A DNA stretch of 64,000 bases from Marivirga arenosa. GTDB lineage: Bacteria > Bacteroidota > Bacteroidia > Cytophagales > Cyclobacteriaceae. Below the pieces are notes generated by a model that was given only the letters and a program-made list of their open reading frames with translations, was not told where the DNA came from and searched no databases. Both the position numbers and the translations under genes were made by a program. The stretch covers positions 558,001-622,000 of the forward strand of contig NZ_CP129968.2 in assembly GCF_030503875.2 (NCBI RefSeq), read 5' to 3'. Below, in pieces: positions 8,017 through 18,328 of the stretch (positions are counted from its first letter, which is position 1; each line of letters opens with the position of its first letter).

Positions 8017-11000
8017 ATGAAAAAATCTTTATTCTTTATACTCTTTTTAATTGGCTCTATAGCATCAGCATTATCACAAAACCTTACTGATGTTAATGGA
8101 GATGCCGCTACAATTATTACCGATAATACTGCTACTGTATCTGGAGAATTGGTTTCTGATGGTGCAGTTGATGTAAAATATCAATTTCGGTATGGAACTA
8201 GTGCAGCTACTTACCCAAATTCAACTCCTTTTCAAGTAATTAATGTAAATACAAATGAAATTGTGAATAGTGGGTTGACGGGTTTAGATCCTGCTGAACA
8301 ATATTTTTATGTCTTATATGGAGAAGAAGATGCAAATGCTTCTGTAAATTTCACCTCTTCAGAGCAATCTTTTTTTACACTTGCTACCTTACCAACCACC
8401 TCTGTATCTAATTTTGTTTTAGATAGTAAATCAAGTAGTAATGCTACCTTTACTTACACGCCACACTCCTTTTCTATAAATGGGGGATATGTTTTGTATA
8501 AATCAACTGGAGCAGGCGCAATTGATTTAACAAGTTTAGAAAATGCAACGGATCCTGATGGTCAGGTAGCGGCTCTCTCTGGAAATGATGTTTGGGAGCC
8601 CGATGAAACCGTAGGGTCAATAAATTTCCCTTCACTTTCAGCAGCTACCCAATATACAATGACTTTGGTAAGTTACAATTCTGATGGTTCTAATGCACAA
8701 ACCTTAAACTATAGAAAATCAGACCCTCCTAGCGTAACCTTTTTCACACTTTCTAATCCTCCTGCTAACAAAGCTGATGGAGGAAGCTTTTCAGTTTCAA
8801 ACATAACAACTAATTCAGCTGATATCAATTGGAATGATGTTACCAATGCTGATAAATACCTTATTTTATATACTCAGAATTCTGCTGATTTAGATATAAA
8901 TGATGTGATAGATGGCAATGCACCAGCTGATTTAACATTTCCTGCTGGAGTAAGCTACACTACTTCTGCTACTAGTAATGTTTCTCTTTCTTCACTTGAT
9001 GCAAATAGCAACTATAGTTTTTATATTATTCCATATGCTGAAGGAGCTGATCCTTCAACGATAAATTATATCACACAAACAGGTCCTGATTTGGATAGTT
9101 TTACCACACTTTGTGCACCACCCGCTGCACAATCTACTTTTAATACTATTGATCCAGCAGATATTAACCCCTTAAACATTACAGTAAGTTGGAATACAGT
9201 TTCAGGTGCAGACCGATATTTAGTAGTTGTAAAAGAAGGGGCAGCTGTTTCATTTGAACCTGTAATAGGGGACTCCTATTCTGCAGATGCTAATTTTTCT
9301 GGAGGGTCTGATTTACCGAATGGATCAGGAACTAATAAAGCCGTTTATAATGGGATTGGAAATAGTATAACAGTTACAGGATTAGATTTATCAACCACCT
9401 ATCACTTTGCAGTATTTGCTTATAATTCAGATGGTAATTGTTATGTAACTCCTGCCTCACCCGGAACTATCTCAGCATCAACAACAGGAGCTGCTGCTAA
9501 TGGTACGATTTCTTTTAATTCTGCTTCCGTAAGCATCAATTCGGTAACTAATGATAATTCAGGGGCTAGAGTTGCTATTCTCGATTTCAATATTATCGAT
9601 AATGGTACTGATGGAATACCAACAGAATTAAATAGATTAGCATTTTCTATTGCGGCTGATGATGATTTTGAATTGGAAGGAATTGGCTGGGATGATATAA
9701 TTGCAGATGCAAGATTGGTCAATATTACTTCTGGTGGGAATGAAAGTGCAGTCAATATATTAGCAGACAGTATTATCATTGAGTACTCAGGGAATGAGAG
9801 TGATCAAGCAGGAGAAAAAGGATATATTGCCGATAATACTACCTCAAATTTTCAGCTTCAAATACGGTTAAAGGATAATATTTCGTCTGTAATTGATAAT
9901 AAAAATATAGTCGTTGAACTTTATCCTTCTAAAATGACAGTTCAATCAAATTCAAGTTTATTTGATGCCTCTTCTTCATCCATTTCATCAGGTACCACAA
10001 ATAACAAAGTTGAAGTTATTGCATCCGAGTTTAATTTTACTCAAGAGCCTTCTCCTACCACAATAAATGCAACTGAAAATTTTACCACGGCTCCACAAGT
10101 AGAGGTAACTGATGAAAATGGAAATTTAGATTTGGATTATGTAAATGGGTACTCACTGGGTACCGGTGGAATTTCTGTTCAAAACCCTCCTGCTAATTTC
10201 AATAATGGAGTTTTAGATTTTCCGGCAAATTTTAATTATCAAGGTAGTGGAGACGGTACCCTTTCGATAGAAGATGCTGGCAATTCAATTTCAATTGCCA
10301 CAAGTAATACGATAACCGTAAATCCAAAAATCACCCTTAGTGAAATCGGAGCAGTATATAATGATGGCGATTTAGTGAATGGTGCTACGGATGAAATATT
10401 AGTTGGCTTTGACATTACAGCTCTCAGCAGTGCAGAGATTAATGATATTGTTTTAGGGTCTGATCAGGAATTAATAGGCAAATTGAGTAATATAAGATTG
10501 TATGCATCAACTGATGATACATTTGATGGTGCAGATGTAAATATATCAACTGGATCCGTAAATGATAATGGTGTAAATACTGAAATTTCTTTTGCTTCTT
10601 TAACCGAGAGTATTGATAATAATTCCTCCTATTATTTTATTGTAGCAGCGGTTAGTGCAACGGTGCCAGCCTCTACACCTGATATTACTTTTAGTTTAAT
10701 AAGTTCTAATTTTAACTTTCAAGAAAGTTCATATTTATTTCCGGCAATCACTATTGATAAAACTTATAGTTTTCAAGATTTAACGCCACCAGAAATAGTT
10801 TCTATTAATGCTTCTCCAGCAAGTATATCGGATGATAATACAGGGGTTGAAGCTTTTCAAATTAGTATTGAGTTTGATGAAGAAATGATAACCGATGGAA
10901 CGGCAGACCCAGTTATTACTTTCCCAACAATAGGTGAAGATCCAACAACTAGTATTACATTTTCAGCAACTAGTAGTGGCTGGGATGTAGCAGGATTGGT

Positions 11001-14000
11001 ATACACTTCTTATTACAATGTTGTAGATGTTGGACAAACCATTAAAGATATTGATGTAAATATTGCATCTGCAAAGGATATCTCGGATAACAGTATGATA
11101 GCGGTTGATGAAAATGATTTATTCTCTATAGATACTGAAAATCCAACAGCTTCATTGTCTTTAAATCAATCTTTGGTGAATTTGCCTAATAATACAATAG
11201 AATTGACGGCAGATTTTGGAGAGTTGATGGATACAGGAACTGAACCAACGGTTACTATTTCAGCGCCTACTAACTTCAGTCTTGAAAGTGGGAGCTGGGT
11301 TAATTCGCAACGATATGTTTACTCTTTTACTCATGATGGTACTGAAGAAATTATAAATAATGCTTCTATTACTATTTCGGGGGCATTAGATGAGGCTGGA
11401 AATAGCATGAGCAGTACTGATTCTGATCCATTTAATATCAATACTATTCCGCCAAAAATTGAAGCCATAAGTTCAAGCAATACAACAGGATCATACAAAG
11501 AGGGAGATGGGCCGATCGAAATTACTATTGATTTTGATGAAATTGTAACTTTAGGAGGCACTCAGAGCCCACAGCTAATTTTAAATTCAAGTGGTTCAGC
11601 AATTGCCACTTATAGTAGCCATACTGATGATTTAATTGTATTCAGTTATACCATTACTGCAGGTGATAATGCTGATCCTTTAGAAGTGTTAAGCCTTGAT
11701 CTAAATGGTTCAACTATTGTAAGTAGCAGTTCTTTAAATCCAGCGGAATTAGGTTTACAAGGAAATGCCCTTTCTGATGATAAACAATTAAAAATTGATA
11801 CTCAATCACCTTTTATAACCGCTATAACTTCCAGTACAGTTGATGGGATTTACGGTCCTGGTGAAATTGTGAATATTAAAGTGATATTTAATGAAAATAT
11901 CCAGCAAACGGGTGTTCCTCCAACTTTAAATTTAAATACTGGTGTTTCTGCCATTTTTGATGATATAACAAATGGGAATGAATTAAATTTCACCTATACC
12001 ATCGGTGGAATCAGTCAGGGTGAAAATACTAACGATTTAGCGGTTTCCTCTATCTCCTTATCCCAAAATGAGATATTAGATTTAGTAGGAAATCCTTCCG
12101 ATTTAACATTAAACGGGGCGAATAATACCTTAGCTGCAAATAAAGCTATTATAATTGATACGGAACCACCGAGCTTAGATCCGAATCCATTTTCTCCAGC
12201 AAATGGAAGTTTAAATGTGTCTCAAACAGAAACCTTTGCGATTACTTTAAATGAACAAGTTACAGGTGCTGGAACAGCTAATATAAGACTTATTGATGTT
12301 GCAAGTGGGTCTACTTTGGCCACTCTCGATGGATCTACCGCCTTTGCAAACTCAAGTGCAACTACCCTAAATTTTAATTCTTTGGCAGCCTCTCTTCAAG
12401 ATTCAACGGAATATTATTTTGAATTTGATGCTGGAGCCATTACGGATATAGCAGGTAATCCATTGGCTGCTTTTAATGGGGTTTCAAATTGGTCATTTAC
12501 GACTTTTGGTCCAGCGAGAATTGATGATTTTTCTATTGCTGCATGTGTGGGCGAGGTATTTACAATTTCAGGGCAATACTTTACAGGTGTAAGTCAAATT
12601 CTTACGGATGTAGAAAGTGGTTCTCCTTTTGAAATTACTACTTTTTCAATTGATGATGATAATACTATTTCATTTACAGTGCCAGCAGGAACAGTACCAG
12701 GAAAAATCACTTTAAATAAAATTAACGGCCAAGATGGTAATACGGATGATGCTTCCACTACCTCTACAACGGCAATTAAAGTTGGACCAAGTAGCGGACA
12801 GATTGTATTGGTAAGTGTGGGAACGGATGTTGTTTGTGATGTACCAGGAACAGAGGCAGCACCTATAGAAACGGCTATTCAATTTGATATTGTCGGAGGT
12901 TCTGGAACCTATACAGTTCAGTATTCAGATGGAGTAAACATCTTTACTGAAAATAATTATTTGTCTGGAGAAACTGTTCAAGTTAACCCACCTGTTTCAG
13001 GTGCAAATACCTATTCAATCATATCCATTATCGATGAGGATCCTGATTTGAATACCTGTAGTGCTGCAGATAATGGAGTTGATTTAGTGATAACAGAATA
13101 TGAGCAATCAAATGTGGAAGCAGGAGGTATTTTCGACTCAGATTTAGGTGTCAGTACGGTTGCAGTTTGTTTAGCCCAAGATGACCAAGTTGATTTATCA
13201 GATGGAGCTTTAATGGGTGTGTTACCAAGCATAGTAGGAGATATTACATCTGGGGAATGGACTATTGTGGATGGACCAAGTTCTGGTGGAGGAGGTTTCT
13301 CAAGTAATTTTAGTGATAAAACGACTACAAGCTTAACTCCTACCTACTATCCTAGTCTGGCTGATGCGGCATATGGAAGTATCACCTTAAGATTAACTTC
13401 TGACGATCCAACCGCTCCGAATCCATGTTCTCAAGATTTTGATGAGATTACGATTGTATTCGTTAATACGATATCTGTAAATGTTGGGCCTGATTTAAAC
13501 GCTTGTATTCAAAATGATGGAAGTGGACCTTATGTGATTGAACCTCTTAGTGCTACTTTAGGTGGAGGAGCAACTTCTTTAGAATGGTCAAGAAATGATC
13601 AATACGGTGAAAACGGTGTACATGATGGGTCATGGGGTTTTGCGGCTTCTGCTAATGCCACAACATTTACTTTAACTTCTACTTTAGAGAATCCTTTTTA
13701 TAAAGCAAGTCCTCAAGAAATTGCAAATGGATTAGCAACCGTTGGTGCTATTCCAACAAGTGGCGGATGTGGAGGTACTCCACCACCAGAAGAATTGAAT
13801 ATTAATATCAATGATTTACCAGCCCCAACTATATCCTTAGCTCCTGCTAATGTATGTAGCGGTGAATTTGGCGTAAGATTTAGAATGTCTCCTAGCAGCA
13901 CCTCAAGTACATTTGAATGGACACTGTCTAATGAAGGTTCAGATACACCAGGGCAAAATGATAAAAACAGTATTGATGGTCCTAGAACTGGAAATATAAT

Positions 14001-17000
14001 TTTTGTTGATTTTAAGGAAGTAACCACTGAGACAGTTGAAACTATTACTGTAAAAGAAATTAATCCAATTACTACATGTGAAAGTGTTGTTCAAACCATA
14101 AATGTTACCATAAAACCAGCGCCAGTTGCTAATATTACCTACACAGGAAATACAACCGTTTCACAAGGTGATCCAAGGTTTTTATTAACTGGAGAAGGAG
14201 GACAAATAGGAAATATTCAGTCAGGTGGTGTTTTCTCTGGTCCTGGTGTCGTGCAAGATTCTGATGGGAATTATTATTTGGATCCTAGTATTTTAAATGT
14301 TACCGATATATTTGATCCTGCAGATGATCACATTATAACTTTTACCTATACAGATGAATTCGGTTGTTCCGCATCCGAAACCATAAGGTTTAATGTTTAT
14401 GCTGAAAACTCAAGTTTCCAGAATTTACTAGCTCAATATTGTGTTTCTGATGAAGAAGATATCATCTTCGTTCAGCCCAGTATACTTGGGGATGATTTTG
14501 AAGTCATTTCGATTCAGGGTCCTGGCATAACAGAATTAGGTTTACAAACTGAAATTATAGATGGTACCCCAACACAAGTTTTTAAAGCAGTGTTTAATCC
14601 ATTCATTGCATATGAAGAGAATCAAGCTGCTGCAGATCCTTCCGCAGTAGTAATATCCTTTTCTACTCGCGAAAAGTTAAATCCTGCAAATGTGATTTTG
14701 GAAGCGGGTTCTCAAACAGTTAGGGCTAATCCATTGCCAACATTAGAATACCAAGGACCTGAATATGACATGTGCACCTATGATGAACCAGCTGATTTAG
14801 AGGCCTTAGGTTCTAATAATCAAAATACCTATTCATTTGTTTTGAAAGACACCTTAAATCAAGCCTCATTTCCATATAGTTTGATAATTGGAGATGTAAA
14901 TGTGGGATTACAGTTTGACCCTGCTCCACTAGATGATTATTTGGATAGTATTGGAGAAGAATCTATAGAGGTTTGGATGGAATACAGTTATACCAATTTG
15001 AATTCATGTTCAGCTACAGAAACATTCAGTTTTATAGTGTATAAACAGCCGGAACAACCCTTGTTATCAAGTACTGATTTATGCAATATAAATGGTAACA
15101 TTGAAGAAGCTTCTGTTACTAATTATGATGGTACAAATCCAATCCAGGAATTGGAATGGTTTACCAATGTGGATTTAACGGGAGAACCTATAGGCAACGG
15201 TTTAACTTTCACTCCACCTTCCGAATTATTTGCGAATAGCAATGAAGTAAAATTTTATGTTGTACGTAAAAATGTAAATAGTTCAGGAGAAGATGATGAA
15301 TTGTGTAGCAGTAACGCTACAGAAATCACCTATAGATTATTAGGCGTTCCAACCTTAGAGTGGAATAAATCAAGTTATGGTAGTGCTCCTATAATTTTTA
15401 CAGCTAATCATAATGAAAACAATGTTGCCAGTTATGATTGGTTCATAAATAGAATTACTGATAACGGACTTGAATTAGTATATTCCGAGAATCAAACTAA
15501 TATAGATCTGAAACAATTAACTGTTGATTTTTCCCAATACGGAGCAGGTCAGTATCAAGTGGATTTCGTTATTAATACCTTATTCAACTGTAATACATCT
15601 GTAAGCCATCAAATTGTAGTGGTACCTGAATTAAGTAGCTCTTCTAATTTTTCTTTTGATTTTAATTCCTCTAATAATGAATGGGTAAGCTCCATTGATA
15701 CTAATAATTCTTGGGAGTGGAATCAACCTGGTGATTCTTCAAGCATAATTTCAGAAAGTAAATTATGGATCACAAATGCTAATGGATCTTACAATCCAGG
15801 AGAACAATCTTATGTATATTCTCCAGTAATGGATATTAGCCAAATCGAAAAACCTGCTGTTAATTTTGATTTATGGATAGATGTAATTGATAATGTGGAT
15901 GGACTGATTTTAGAATATTCTACGGATAATTTGAGAATTGAAGACCCCAATAAACAATGGAGCCTTTTAGGTAATTTTGATGATGGTATATCATCTGGAT
16001 TGAATTGGTATGAAAGCTCTGCAATTAGATCCAGACCAGGAACTGATAATATTACCGCTTCTGGTCTTGTCAATAATAACGTTTTTGGTCAAGGTTGGTC
16101 AGATGAAACAATTCAAGATGAATTGGTAAAAAGAATTCAGGCAAAACATGCTTTGGATGTATTATCACAAAGTGAAAGATCAAATGTGATGTTCCGTTTT
16201 CAATTTAAATCCAACAATACTGGCTTTCTACCTGATGGAGTGGCTTTCGATAATTTCGCAATTGGTAGTTTAAATAGAAATGTGCTGGTTGAATATTTTG
16301 GCAATGAAGAAGTCAATTCAGATGCGACCGAAATGGATTCACTAAATTCAAGGTTTGCTCGGTCCACAAGTTTTACTTGGATTAACTACAGATTGAATGA
16401 ATCTGATCCTTTATTTGTGCAAAATGCAAGTGCTATGCTATCTCGTATCTATCAATATGATGCATATGAAGCTGATAATGCTTTTTCAATAGATGGAGTG
16501 CTCAATAATGAATTTTCGTTTAGTTCTGATGCTGCTCAAAACCAATTAAATAACAGCTTATTAGTTTCAAGCGCAGTAAATCTTTCAATGGAAATATCAA
16601 AAGCAGCGGATGATCAATTGAATGTAAAAGTTAATTATAATTCGAATAGTGTTTTTAGTGAAAACGCCAGACTTTTCGTTACTGTTCTTTATAAAGAGGT
16701 TTCAGGAGGTGCATTGGAGACCAATTCTGCTAAAACCTATTACAACGTTTTAAGGGAGATATTACCCCAAGTGGAGGGAGTGGATGTATCGGGTAATGAA
16801 AGTGGACAATTGGAAACTTCCTTTTTAGCAACTAGTGCAAATGATGCTGAACCATTAATGGTGGTGTCCTTTATTCAGGATATTGAAACGGGAGAGGTTT
16901 TCCAAAGTGATTTTGTGACTGATGTACCTCTACTATCTTATTCCAATGTAACTTTTAATACAGCTCTGGAAGAAATGAATGTAAATTTATACCCTAATCC

Positions 17001-17223
17001 AGCCAGAGATTTCGTGAACCTTCAGTTCAATTCAACTTTAAATGAAGAGCTAAGCATAAGGGTTTATGATATGCGGGGAAGTGAATTAGAAGCCATTAAA
17101 TTACCAGCAGGAACCACTCAACATGAATTATCTACTCAGTCTTTTAAAACAGGGATGTATCATATTATCATCTCTAACGACAAAGGAGCATTCAAAAGGT
17201 TGAAATTTTCGGTGATGGATTGA
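8017..17223 (+). CDS. Giant T9SS-exported multidomain adhesin-like protein
   Basis: 3068 residues with signal peptide (FFILFLIGSIASALSQ). Readable modules in order: four fibronectin-III-like units (~20-490); Ig-like units (~490-900); repeated bacterial Ig/Bap-like units opening with D-x-x-x-P and having F-D-E/N-E (about 900-1385); a Big_5/SbsA-type Ig unit (about 1387-1500, ADIAGNP-like ending); an IPT/TIG-like unit (~1500-1590); a long beta-rich stretch with PKD/gliding-like segments; an Omp28-like segment near 2755 (NVLVEYFGNEEVN) without the usual cysteines; and a type A T9SS sorting domain (~2988-3068) with NLYPNPARD and a GMYHIIISN end. It should be secreted across the outer membrane by T9SS and attached to the surface, probably for adhesion or gliding. 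It ends the six-gene run. Confidence 0.85.
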   Translation: MKKSLFFILFLIGSIASALSQNLTDVNGDAATIITDNTATVSGELVSDGAVDVKYQFRYGTSAATYPNSTPFQVINVNTNEIVNSGLTGLDPAEQYFYVLYGEEDANASVNFTSSEQSFFTLATLPTTSVSNFVLDSKSSSNATFTYTPHSFSINGGYVLYKSTGAGAIDLTSLENATDPDGQVAALSGNDVWEPDETVGSINFPSLSAATQYTMTLVSYNSDGSNAQTLNYRKSDPPSVTFFTLSNPPANKADGGSFSVSNITTNSADINWNDVTNADKYLILYTQNSADLDINDVIDGNAPADLTFPAGVSYTTSATSNVSLSSLDANSNYSFYIIPYAEGADPSTINYITQTGPDLDSFTTLCAPPAAQSTFNTIDPADINPLNITVSWNTVSGADRYLVVVKEGAAVSFEPVIGDSYSADANFSGGSDLPNGSGTNKAVYNGIGNSITVTGLDLSTTYHFAVFAYNSDGNCYVTPASPGTISASTTGAAANGTISFNSASVSINSVTNDNSGARVAILDFNIIDNGTDGIPTELNRLAFSIAADDDFELEGIGWDDIIADARLVNITSGGNESAVNILADSIIIEYSGNESDQAGEKGYIADNTTSNFQLQIRLKDNISSVIDNKNIVVELYPSKMTVQSNSSLFDASSSSISSGTTNNKVEVIASEFNFTQEPSPTTINATENFTTAPQVEVTDENGNLDLDYVNGYSLGTGGISVQNPPANFNNGVLDFPANFNYQGSGDGTLSIEDAGNSISIATSNTITVNPKITLSEIGAVYNDGDLVNGATDEILVGFDITALSSAEINDIVLGSDQELIGKLSNIRLYASTDDTFDGADVNISTGSVNDNGVNTEISFASLTESIDNNSSYYFIVAAVSATVPASTPDITFSLISSNFNFQESSYLFPAITIDKTYSFQDLTPPEIVSINASPASISDDNTGVEAFQISIEFDEEMITDGTADPVITFPTIGEDPTTSITFSATSSGWDVAGLVYTSYYNVVDVGQTIKDIDVNIASAKDISDNSMIAVDENDLFSIDTENPTASLSLNQSLVNLPNNTIELTADFGELMDTGTEPTVTISAPTNFSLESGSWVNSQRYVYSFTHDGTEEIINNASITISGALDEAGNSMSSTDSDPFNINTIPPKIEAISSSNTTGSYKEGDGPIEITIDFDEIVTLGGTQSPQLILNSSGSAIATYSSHTDDLIVFSYTITAGDNADPLEVLSLDLNGSTIVSSSSLNPAELGLQGNALSDDKQLKIDTQSPFITAITSSTVDGIYGPGEIVNIKVIFNENIQQTGVPPTLNLNTGVSAIFDDITNGNELNFTYTIGGISQGENTNDLAVSSISLSQNEILDLVGNPSDLTLNGANNTLAANKAIIIDTEPPSLDPNPFSPANGSLNVSQTETFAITLNEQVTGAGTANIRLIDVASGSTLATLDGSTAFANSSATTLNFNSLAASLQDSTEYYFEFDAGAITDIAGNPLAAFNGVSNWSFTTFGPARIDDFSIAACVGEVFTISGQYFTGVSQILTDVESGSPFEITTFSIDDDNTISFTVPAGTVPGKITLNKINGQDGNTDDASTTSTTAIKVGPSSGQIVLVSVGTDVVCDVPGTEAAPIETAIQFDIVGGSGTYTVQYSDGVNIFTENNYLSGETVQVNPPVSGANTYSIISIIDEDPDLNTCSAADNGVDLVITEYEQSNVEAGGIFDSDLGVSTVAVCLAQDDQVDLSDGALMGVLPSIVGDITSGEWTIVDGPSSGGGGFSSNFSDKTTTSLTPTYYPSLADAAYGSITLRLTSDDPTAPNPCSQDFDEITIVFVNTISVNVGPDLNACIQNDGSGPYVIEPLSATLGGGATSLEWSRNDQYGENGVHDGSWGFAASANATTFTLTSTLENPFYKASPQEIANGLATVGAIPTSGGCGGTPPPEELNININDLPAPTISLAPANVCSGEFGVRFRMSPSSTSSTFEWTLSNEGSDTPGQNDKNSIDGPRTGNIIFVDFKEVTTETVETITVKEINPITTCESVVQTINVTIKPAPVANITYTGNTTVSQGDPRFLLTGEGGQIGNIQSGGVFSGPGVVQDSDGNYYLDPSILNVTDIFDPADDHIITFTYTDEFGCSASETIRFNVYAENSSFQNLLAQYCVSDEEDIIFVQPSILGDDFEVISIQGPGITELGLQTEIIDGTPTQVFKAVFNPFIAYEENQAAADPSAVVISFSTREKLNPANVILEAGSQTVRANPLPTLEYQGPEYDMCTYDEPADLEALGSNNQNTYSFVLKDTLNQASFPYSLIIGDVNVGLQFDPAPLDDYLDSIGEESIEVWMEYSYTNLNSCSATETFSFIVYKQPEQPLLSSTDLCNINGNIEEASVTNYDGTNPIQELEWFTNVDLTGEPIGNGLTFTPPSELFANSNEVKFYVVRKNVNSSGEDDELCSSNATEITYRLLGVPTLEWNKSSYGSAPIIFTANHNENNVASYDWFINRITDNGLELVYSENQTNIDLKQLTVDFSQYGAGQYQVDFVINTLFNCNTSVSHQIVVVPELSSSSNFSFDFNSSNNEWVSSIDTNNSWEWNQPGDSSSIISESKLWITNANGSYNPGEQSYVYSPVMDISQIEKPAVNFDLWIDVIDNVDGLILEYSTDNLRIEDPNKQWSLLGNFDDGISSGLNWYESSAIRSRPGTDNITASGLVNNNVFGQGWSDETIQDELVKRIQAKHALDVLSQSERSNVMFRFQFKSNNTGFLPDGVAFDNFAIGSLNRNVLVEYFGNEEVNSDATEMDSLNSRFARSTSFTWINYRLNESDPLFVQNASAMLSRIYQYDAYEADNAFSIDGVLNNEFSFSSDAAQNQLNNSLLVSSAVNLSMEISKAADDQLNVKVNYNSNSVFSENARLFVTVLYKEVSGGALETNSAKTYYNVLREILPQVEGVDVSGNESGQLETSFLATSANDAEPLMVVSFIQDIETGEVFQSDFVTDVPLLSYSNVTFNTALEEMNVNLYPNPARDFVNLQFNSTLNEELSIRVYDMRGSELEAIKLPAGTTQHELSTQSFKTGMYHIIISNDKGAFKRLKFSVMD

Positions 17224-17275
17224 TTTTAGAAGATGAGTTTCCATTTTTTATTCGATTAGCCTGAACTACTTTAGT

Positions 17276-17283
17276 TATATTTG
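17276..17283 (+). promoter_or_regulatory. Putative -7 box for the Wzm-like permease gene
   Basis: TATATTTG fits the Bacteroidota -7 consensus TAnnTTTG and lies 52 bp before the ATG at 17335. No good -33 TTTG is seen; TTCG at 17251 is the nearest. The 111 bp gap separates the giant-protein operon from the polysaccharide locus. Confidence 0.4.
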
Positions 17284-17334
17284 TATTTATTTTTAAAATC
17301 TGAGTATAAAGTTCAGAAAAGAATACATTTAATA

Positions 17335-18162
17335 ATGGAAAGACTAGTAGTTGATGCTTCTAAGCCCAAATGGCACATTAATTTCAAAGAATTGTGGGCC
17401 TACCGTGATTTATTCTACATTTTGGCTTATCGTGACCTCAGAGTACGTTACGCACAGACTTTTCTAGGCTTATTATGGGCATTTATTCAGCCACTAGCCA
17501 CCCTTACTATCTTCACTGTAGTTTTTGGAAAAGTGGCAGCAGTTGAAACCAACGGCATACCCTATCCACTTTTTGCAGTATGTGGAATGGCAACCTGGTC
17601 TTACTTTTCATTTGTCTTAAACCAATCGGGGAATTCTATTATAGGAGCGCAAGAAATGGTCAAAAAGATTTATTTCCCTCGTTTAGTTATTCCTTTATCA
17701 AAAGCCTTAGTAGGCTTTGTAGATTTTGCTATTGCTTTATTATTCGTAGTGATTCTGATGTTTTACTATGGTTATATCCCTTCTGCAAATATTATTTATG
17801 CTCCTATTTTTATAATCTTAACCATTATTTCGGCCCTGGCAGTGGGGGTGTGGTTAAGCGCTTTAACCATTCGTTATCGTGACTTTCAACATGTAGTTCC
17901 TTTTTTAGTACAGTTTGGATTGTACGCTACTCCCGTGGGTTATCAGGCTAAAGATGTAATTAAAAGATTACCTGAGTGGGGCTCTTTCCTTTATTATGCT
18001 AACCCAATGGCGGGTATAGTAGAAGGTTTTCGATGGAGTTTGTTAGGAGGAGCGCCTCCAAGTATTTATGCTTATTTCTCGTTTTCTATCGTGATTCTTT
18101 TATTTGTTAGCGGACTTCTATATTTCAAAAGAGTAGAGAAAGTGATGGCGGATATAGTATGA
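17335..18162 (+). CDS. Polysaccharide ABC exporter permease (Wzm/TagG-like)
   Basis: 275 residues from the ATG at 17335 (MERLVVDASKPKWHINFKELW). An in-frame TTG at 17281 would add 18 residues but coincides with the putative promoter. The protein has an amphipathic N-terminus, then YRDLRVRYAQTFLGLLWAFIQP, the hallmark of ABC-2 type O-antigen/teichoic-acid permeases, and six hydrophobic helices. It should pair with the Wzt-like ATPase at 20259 to flip a lipid-linked polysaccharide across the inner membrane. Unusually, it is separated from its ATPase by an antiterminator gene and a sulfotransferase gene. Confidence 0.88.
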   Translation: MERLVVDASKPKWHINFKELWAYRDLFYILAYRDLRVRYAQTFLGLLWAFIQPLATLTIFTVVFGKVAAVETNGIPYPLFAVCGMATWSYFSFVLNQSGNSIIGAQEMVKKIYFPRLVIPLSKALVGFVDFAIALLFVVILMFYYGYIPSANIIYAPIFIILTIISALAVGVWLSALTIRYRDFQHVVPFLVQFGLYATPVGYQAKDVIKRLPEWGSFLYYANPMAGIVEGFRWSLLGGAPPSIYAYFSFSIVILLFVSGLLYFKRVEKVMADIV

Positions 18163-18301
18163 TAGAGGCTAGATTCCAGAACCTAGAGTCTAGATTGCGA
18201 AATGCTCAATATATTTGACTTCTATCCACAGGCTTCCAACTCCCAACTTCCCTTCTTTATCGAAATCATATGATTTACTTCCATTAAACTATAGGATGAA
18301 T

Positions 18302-18309
18302 TATTTTTG
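18302..18309 (+). promoter_or_regulatory. Putative -7 box for the UpxY-like antiterminator gene
   Basis: TATTTTTG fits TAnnTTTG and lies 19 bp before the ATG at 18329. No clear -33 box is visible. Upstream (18165-18240) there are short repetitive strings of the kind found between Bacteroidota polysaccharide genes. Confidence 0.4.
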
Positions 18310-18328
18310 TATAATAAAATAGTAGATT

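Noticed and set aside
9441-9779. Antisense reading frame of 112 codons within the giant adhesin gene
   Set aside because: Low-complexity Ser/Ile/Leu composition mirrors the sense strand; no start context or domain. Similar antisense frames at 11331, 13011, 13713 and 15810 were rejected for the same reason.
17281-17334. N-terminal extension of the permease from a TTG at 17281
   Set aside because: The codons lie on and just after the putative -7 box, and family members start near the ATG at 17335.
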